This document shows positions 60,335-64,000 of a DNA stretch of 64,000 bases, piece by piece; the stretch's first letter is position 1; each line of letters begins with the position of its first letter. Both the position numbers and the translations under genes were made by a program. The stretch covers positions 496,001-560,000 of the forward strand of contig NZ_AP012332.1 in the NCBI RefSeq assembly GCF_001042655.1, read 5' to 3'. Below the pieces are notes generated by a model. It did not search any database. It was not told where the DNA came from and worked only from the letters and a program-made list of their open reading frames with translations. This DNA is from Gardnerella vaginalis ATCC 14018 = JCM 11026 (GTDB taxonomy: Bacteria > Actinomycetota > Actinomycetes > Actinomycetales > Bifidobacteriaceae).

Positions 60335-62326
60335 TTAATCTATTTTTGTCATAATTTTGTTAATTTCATCCTTATTTTGATGATTAATAGGCTTGTTTGG
60401 GTCAAAATCGACAATTATTACTGGAATATTTTGCACTTCGCCGCTTGAATCCACTATAGAATGTTGTGGATTTTGATTGTTATTACGTTTTGGATAGTCC
60501 AATCTTGTGAATGCTCCACGAGATTCATGTCTTGCAAGTGATGCTTGCAGAACCGATTTTGCAAGCGTAATCATGTTTTGTAATTCCCAAATAGCAATTA
60601 GCTCTTGATTAAAAACAAGATTTTGTGAATGTAAAACAAGAATTTTAGCTTGCGGAATAATAATCGTATCGATTTTTTGCAAAGCATCTTTAAGGGTATT
60701 TTCGCTGCATCTAACCGCTGCAGCATTTTCCATAATATTTTCTAGTTTTTCTAGTAGATTATATGGGTTTGTTGTGTTGCTAGATGTGCTTGTATTTTGA
60801 ATAAGACCGATTATCTCTTGTACACGATTTTCTGATAATTTGTCTAGATTTTCAAAAGTATTAGGAGTGCTATCGTACACATTTTTTGATGTATCTACTA
60901 TATGCTCTTCGTGTTTTTCCTGACTTTTTTCCTGACTTTGTTCTTTTAATTCTTTTGCAATAGACTTACCAGATAGTTTTCCGAACAGGCATGCATCAAG
61001 AAGAGAGTTTCCGCCAAGGCGATTGGCTCCATGTACTCCCGAGCATGCGCATTCTCCTGCGGCATATAATCCTATTATTCTCTGTTTTTTATTATTAACC
61101 AGTTTATAAACTTGCCCGTTAAGCGATATGGGTATTCCCCCCATCGTGTAATGCGCTGTAGGTCTAATAGGTATAAGATCTTTTGATGGATCAAGATGAG
61201 CGTATTTTTCAATAGTTTCTACAACCTGTGGAAGAGCTTCTAGCATATGTTGCTTTTCTATACGAGTCATATCTAGCCATACGCAATCTTTTCTATCAAT
61301 GTTGCTAGTAGTATCTTCAACGCCTCTTAAAGCATCTATTTCTGATACAATCGACCTGCTTACTACATCTCTTGGAGCTAAATCCGCATGCGTGTCGTCG
61401 TAGTTTTTCATAAATGCTTCATTCTTGCAATTCCTGAGAACTCCGCCTTCTCCTCGAGCTGCTTCAGAAAGCAATATTCCAGTATGAGCCAGACCAGTCG
61501 GATGGAATTGTATGAACTCTATGTCTTCTAGTTGCAATCCTGCGTTTAGTGCTAAAGACATTCCGTCCCCAGTTAAATCCCAGGAATTAGATGTTGTTGA
61601 AAATAGTCTTCCAGCTCCGCCAGTTGCTATAAGAACATTTCTTGCACATATTTTTTCTACTTTTCCACTTTTTTCGTTTAGCGCGATTATGCCCTCTGCG
61701 CTATTGGATTTGTGGTTTATAGCAAGATCTGTTACATAAACATCTTCTTCGATTTTAATATTTTCTTCTATGCATTTTTGCCATAGGCTGTATAGAATTT
61801 GGTGTCCAATTCTGTCTGCAGCGTACGCAGCTCGTCTAATTGGCTGCTGGCCGAAGTCGGCAGTATGTCCACCAAAAAATCTTTGATTAATATGACCATC
61901 TTCTGTTCTAGAAAAGGCAACTCCAAAGTGTTCTAGTTCAATAACTGTATCTCTAGCTTCTTTTGCTAGCATTTTTGCTGCATCTTGATCGCTTAACCAG
62001 TCTCCACCGTGTACGGTGTCGTAATAGTGCCATTGCCAGCAATCTTTTTCTATGTTTCCTAATGATGCTGCGATTCCACCTTCGGCAGAACCTGTATGAG
62101 ACCTTAACGCTTGAAGCTTGCAAATCACTAATATTTTAGGCTGTTTTCCTTGAGATTTTAGCGTTTTATATTCTTCAGATTTCACTAATCCCAGTGCTGC
62201 AGAAAGTCCTGCTGCTCCTGCGCCGATAATCACAACATCGTATGATGATTGCTCTACTTGTATTTGCACAGTTTTTTCTTTAACTGTAGTAGTATTTTCT
62301 TTTTGCTGACTCAAGTTTGACTGCAT
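60335..62326 (-). CDS. SdhA/FrdA-type flavoprotein (fumarate reductase or succinate dehydrogenase-like)
   Basis: 663-aa FAD enzyme. The Rossmann motif VVIIGAGAAGLSAALGL begins at about residue 31. His77 in LRSHTGSAEGGIAASLGN matches the His that binds FAD covalently in SdhA/FrdA and is absent from NadB. Substrate-site parts are HPTGLAHTGILLSEAARGEG, DLAPRDVVSRSI, RPTAHYTMGGIPI and GECACSGVHGANRLGGNSLL. A Lys/Glu/Gln/Ser-rich insert sits at about 460-500, with a tandem SQEK. No iron-sulfur or membrane subunit gene adjoins. NadB (aspartate oxidase) is the alternative but fits less well. Confidence 0.82.
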   Translation of the reverse strand: MQSNLSQQKENTTTVKEKTVQIQVEQSSYDVVIIGAGAAGLSAALGLVKSEEYKTLKSQGKQPKILVICKLQALRSHTGSAEGGIAASLGNIEKDCWQWHYYDTVHGGDWLSDQDAAKMLAKEARDTVIELEHFGVAFSRTEDGHINQRFFGGHTADFGQQPIRRAAYAADRIGHQILYSLWQKCIEENIKIEEDVYVTDLAINHKSNSAEGIIALNEKSGKVEKICARNVLIATGGAGRLFSTTSNSWDLTGDGMSLALNAGLQLEDIEFIQFHPTGLAHTGILLSEAARGEGGVLRNCKNEAFMKNYDDTHADLAPRDVVSRSIVSEIDALRGVEDTTSNIDRKDCVWLDMTRIEKQHMLEALPQVVETIEKYAHLDPSKDLIPIRPTAHYTMGGIPISLNGQVYKLVNNKKQRIIGLYAAGECACSGVHGANRLGGNSLLDACLFGKLSGKSIAKELKEQSQEKSQEKHEEHIVDTSKNVYDSTPNTFENLDKLSENRVQEIIGLIQNTSTSSNTTNPYNLLEKLENIMENAAAVRCSENTLKDALQKIDTIIIPQAKILVLHSQNLVFNQELIAIWELQNMITLAKSVLQASLARHESRGAFTRLDYPKRNNNQNPQHSIVDSSGEVQNIPVIIVDFDPNKPINHQNKDEINKIMTKID

Positions 62327-62355
62327 AACATTTATTTTCTCATATTTTCTGCTTT

Positions 62356-63870
62356 TTATTTAAGATTTTTCCTATTTAAACTAAAAACACCATTTTGGTT
62401 TTTGACTATTCCATTTAATTCAAGAATTGCTATTTCTCCAGAAATCTTAGATATTGAAAAATCATTATTTGAGTTTGTATGAAGCATGATTGCGTGTATA
62501 TTGTCAATGTTTGCGCATATTTTTTTGCTCTTACACTCTTGAATTGCTTTCAATACAATTTTTTGAAAATCATTACATGTATCTGGAATAATATTGTTAT
62601 TGCTTAAAGAGTGTGGCAAATAATGGTGGGAATTAGGATAGATACTATCTATATCATTTTGTGAACATATCATCATAGCTTTTCCATCGTGAATAAGCAT
62701 ATTGCATCCAGCATTACTCGGTGATGTTACATCTCCTGGAACAGAATAAATCTCGCGATTTAAGCTATTCGCCCAGTTTGCTGTGTTTAAAGCTCCAGAT
62801 CGTAATCGTGCTTGAGATACTATTACCTTGCTAGCAATAGCCGCAATAAGGCGATTTCTTAGTAAGAATCTACGTGCAACAGGAGTAGTGTCTGGACATA
62901 GTTCACTAATGCATGCTCCGCCGCTAGAAAGAATAGCATCAAAAAGTTGAGCATTGCTTGAAGGTCCCATTTTGTTCAAACCTCCAGCAAAAACAACAAT
63001 TGTTTTGCCAACAGGATTAACATTTGCTACATGAGAGTCTAAAGCATCCAAGGTTCCCCAATGAGCTGCAGCGTCAATACCATAAGCTCCGCCAGAAATA
63101 ACTGTGTGCCCCTTTTTAGCGCACGATTTAGCGAATGTAAAGCTAAGCTCGTATCCGTAGTCATTGCAACCTCTAGAGCCAACAATCGCAAGTGGCTGAT
63201 TACATTGAATAAGCGCGTTGGGATCTCCAATTCCCCACAAACACAATGGGGGAGCTACTTGGCATTGGGTTGCTAAATCTTGTAGCTGTTTTGGCCAATA
63301 TTTACTGTTTGGTGAAATAATCCATTGCGTTCCGTTAGAACTAAACCATCTTTTAAGTTGATTTGAATCCCAAGAAGGCAATTGTTTTAGTCTTAAACAC
63401 CATTTTTTAATGGATCTGTGTAATATATCAAAATTGTTAATAGCAATTTTATTGTCAGCATTATTGCTTCCCCATATTTTAAGACCTTTCAGAAAATATT
63501 CTTCTAAAACAGAAACTTTTGAGTGATTTTTTATAATGTTAAGAATTTTTCCATTATTTTCTAAATCATCTAAATTCGATTTAGTCTGGTTTTCTAAAGA
63601 TCCGTCTATGTAAAAATCATCTTGACAGCAGCCATTTTGCAGATTTAATTCTAGCTGCTTGTTTTTTGTTTTACCAATAGATTCACTTATAGATTCGCAA
63701 ATAAGGTGAAGTGCTTCCACAATACTGCCAGTGTTTACTGACCCTATTACAAGTGTGTACATTATTGCATCTGCGCCATCAATACAAAATGTGAGTATTG
63801 CGCGCGATAAAGTATCGTTATCTATTCTGTAAGTATTGTTGTTGCCATTTATGCTATTAATATTGTTCAT
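62356..63870 (-). CDS. dprA: DNA-processing protein DprA
   Basis: Loads RecA on incoming single-stranded DNA during natural transformation. The product is 504 aa. The N-terminal 190 residues are an extended, Asn-rich region including a possible SAM-like fold. The Rossmann-fold core has YWPKQLQDLATQCQVAPPLC, AIVGSRGCNDYGYELSFTFA, VISGGAYGIDAAAH, FAGGLNKMGPSSN and RNRLIAAIASKVIVSQARLR, followed by SGALNTANWANSL. A C-terminal winged-helix-like tail follows. Its ATG overlaps the stop of the upstream gene (ATGA), so it is translationally coupled to the ComM-like gene. Confidence 0.94.
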   Translation of the reverse strand: MNNINSINGNNNTYRIDNDTLSRAILTFCIDGADAIMYTLVIGSVNTGSIVEALHLICESISESIGKTKNKQLELNLQNGCCQDDFYIDGSLENQTKSNLDDLENNGKILNIIKNHSKVSVLEEYFLKGLKIWGSNNADNKIAINNFDILHRSIKKWCLRLKQLPSWDSNQLKRWFSSNGTQWIISPNSKYWPKQLQDLATQCQVAPPLCLWGIGDPNALIQCNQPLAIVGSRGCNDYGYELSFTFAKSCAKKGHTVISGGAYGIDAAAHWGTLDALDSHVANVNPVGKTIVVFAGGLNKMGPSSNAQLFDAILSSGGACISELCPDTTPVARRFLLRNRLIAAIASKVIVSQARLRSGALNTANWANSLNREIYSVPGDVTSPSNAGCNMLIHDGKAMMICSQNDIDSIYPNSHHYLPHSLSNNNIIPDTCNDFQKIVLKAIQECKSKKICANIDNIHAIMLHTNSNNDFSISKISGEIAILELNGIVKNQNGVFSLNRKNLK

Positions 63871-64000
63871 ATTCTGGTCCTTAAACTAATTGCCTGAGCC
63901 ATGTCAGTTAAATCTGGAGAAGTGTGCCCATAAAGATCAGCTAAAGTCCATGCAAGCCTTAAAGCTCGATCTGCTCCGCGTAAACTCAACTTGTGGTTTT
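63867..64000 (-). CDS. ComM/YifB-type Mg-chelatase-like ATPase, 3' end only
   Basis: Only the last 43 codons are in the window; the gene continues past the right edge. Read on the minus strand the C-terminus is NHKLSLRGADRALRLAWTLA then DLYGHTSPDLTDMAQAISLR and TRI, which closely fits the end of ComM/YifB AAA proteins. ComM is a branch-migration helicase for transformation, and yifB-dprA is a common gene pair. The TGA (63869-63867) overlaps the dprA ATG by four bases. Confidence 0.85.
   Translation of the reverse strand, partial: NHKLSLRGADRALRLAWTLADLYGHTSPDLTDMAQAISLRTRI

Noticed and set aside
60335..62326. Naming the flavoprotein as L-aspartate oxidase NadB
   Set aside because: The covalent-FAD His (RSHTGSAEGG), the HYTMGG segment and the length fit SdhA/FrdA better; NadB left as an alternative only.

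Overview
The window reads as a chromosomal segment of a low-GC member of the Bifidobacteriaceae, most likely the Gardnerella group. The basis is actinobacterial gene order (ftsZ-sepF-yggT-wag31-lspA-RluA-dnaE; gpmA-phoU-SenX3-like), actinobacterial-only families (DUF2530, DUF3043, DUF4191, an ANTAR regulator) and an AT-rich base composition. Almost all of it is core chromosome: I see no insertion sequence, prophage, CRISPR array or rRNA operon. There are three tRNA genes (Pro-CGG, Arg-CCG, Leu-GAG), all on the minus strand.

Layout. 1-5300: division and tip-growth genes (ftsZ, sepF, yggT, wag31), then lspA and an RluA-family pseudouridine synthase. 5350-11150: replicative polymerase dnaE, an unrecognised acidic protein, and a short glutamine synthetase. 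11260-14100: a nucleoside hydrolase/MFS operon behind a promoter framed by an inverted repeat. 14120-20560: hrpA, an RsmC-like methyltransferase and hflX. 20690-25040: L-lactate dehydrogenase, then sufS-sufU-sufT and a HAD-like protein. 25070-27760: a DUF4125 gene coupled to a TPR-DUF4037 gene. 28390-33600: lysS, gpmA, phoU, a degenerate SenX3-like kinase and a DUF2530 protein. 33790-37000: two secreted cell-wall hydrolases (CHAP, NlpC/P60) and a tandem universal stress protein. 37100-44320: glycosyltransferase, OsmC, thyA-folA-phosphatase, two small membrane proteins and an M20 dipeptidase.

44390-49180 is a thiamine locus. A TPP riboswitch with a long structured leader precedes a fused ECF ATPase-ATPase-permease. 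Facing it on the other strand, a second TPP riboswitch controls a ThiM-ThiE fusion. 49370-54930 is the most interesting part. A 29-codon leader peptide with a Trp-Trp-Trp run sits before a transcription attenuator whose antiterminator and terminator strands can be read directly. Behind it lie two near-identical ECF S components, a fused EcfA-EcfA' ATPase, an EcfT and a MenA-like prenyltransferase. This looks like a tryptophan-sensing operon for uptake of tryptophan or a related aromatic compound, with a prenyltransferase whose purpose is unclear.

55150-64000 holds an ANTAR response regulator, polA, a Nif3-like protein, tRNA-Leu, a stand-alone SdhA/FrdA-type flavoprotein, dprA and the 3' end of a ComM/YifB-type gene that runs off the window. 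Short tandem duplications of 10-20 bp recur in gaps, at stop codons and inside protein linkers throughout.
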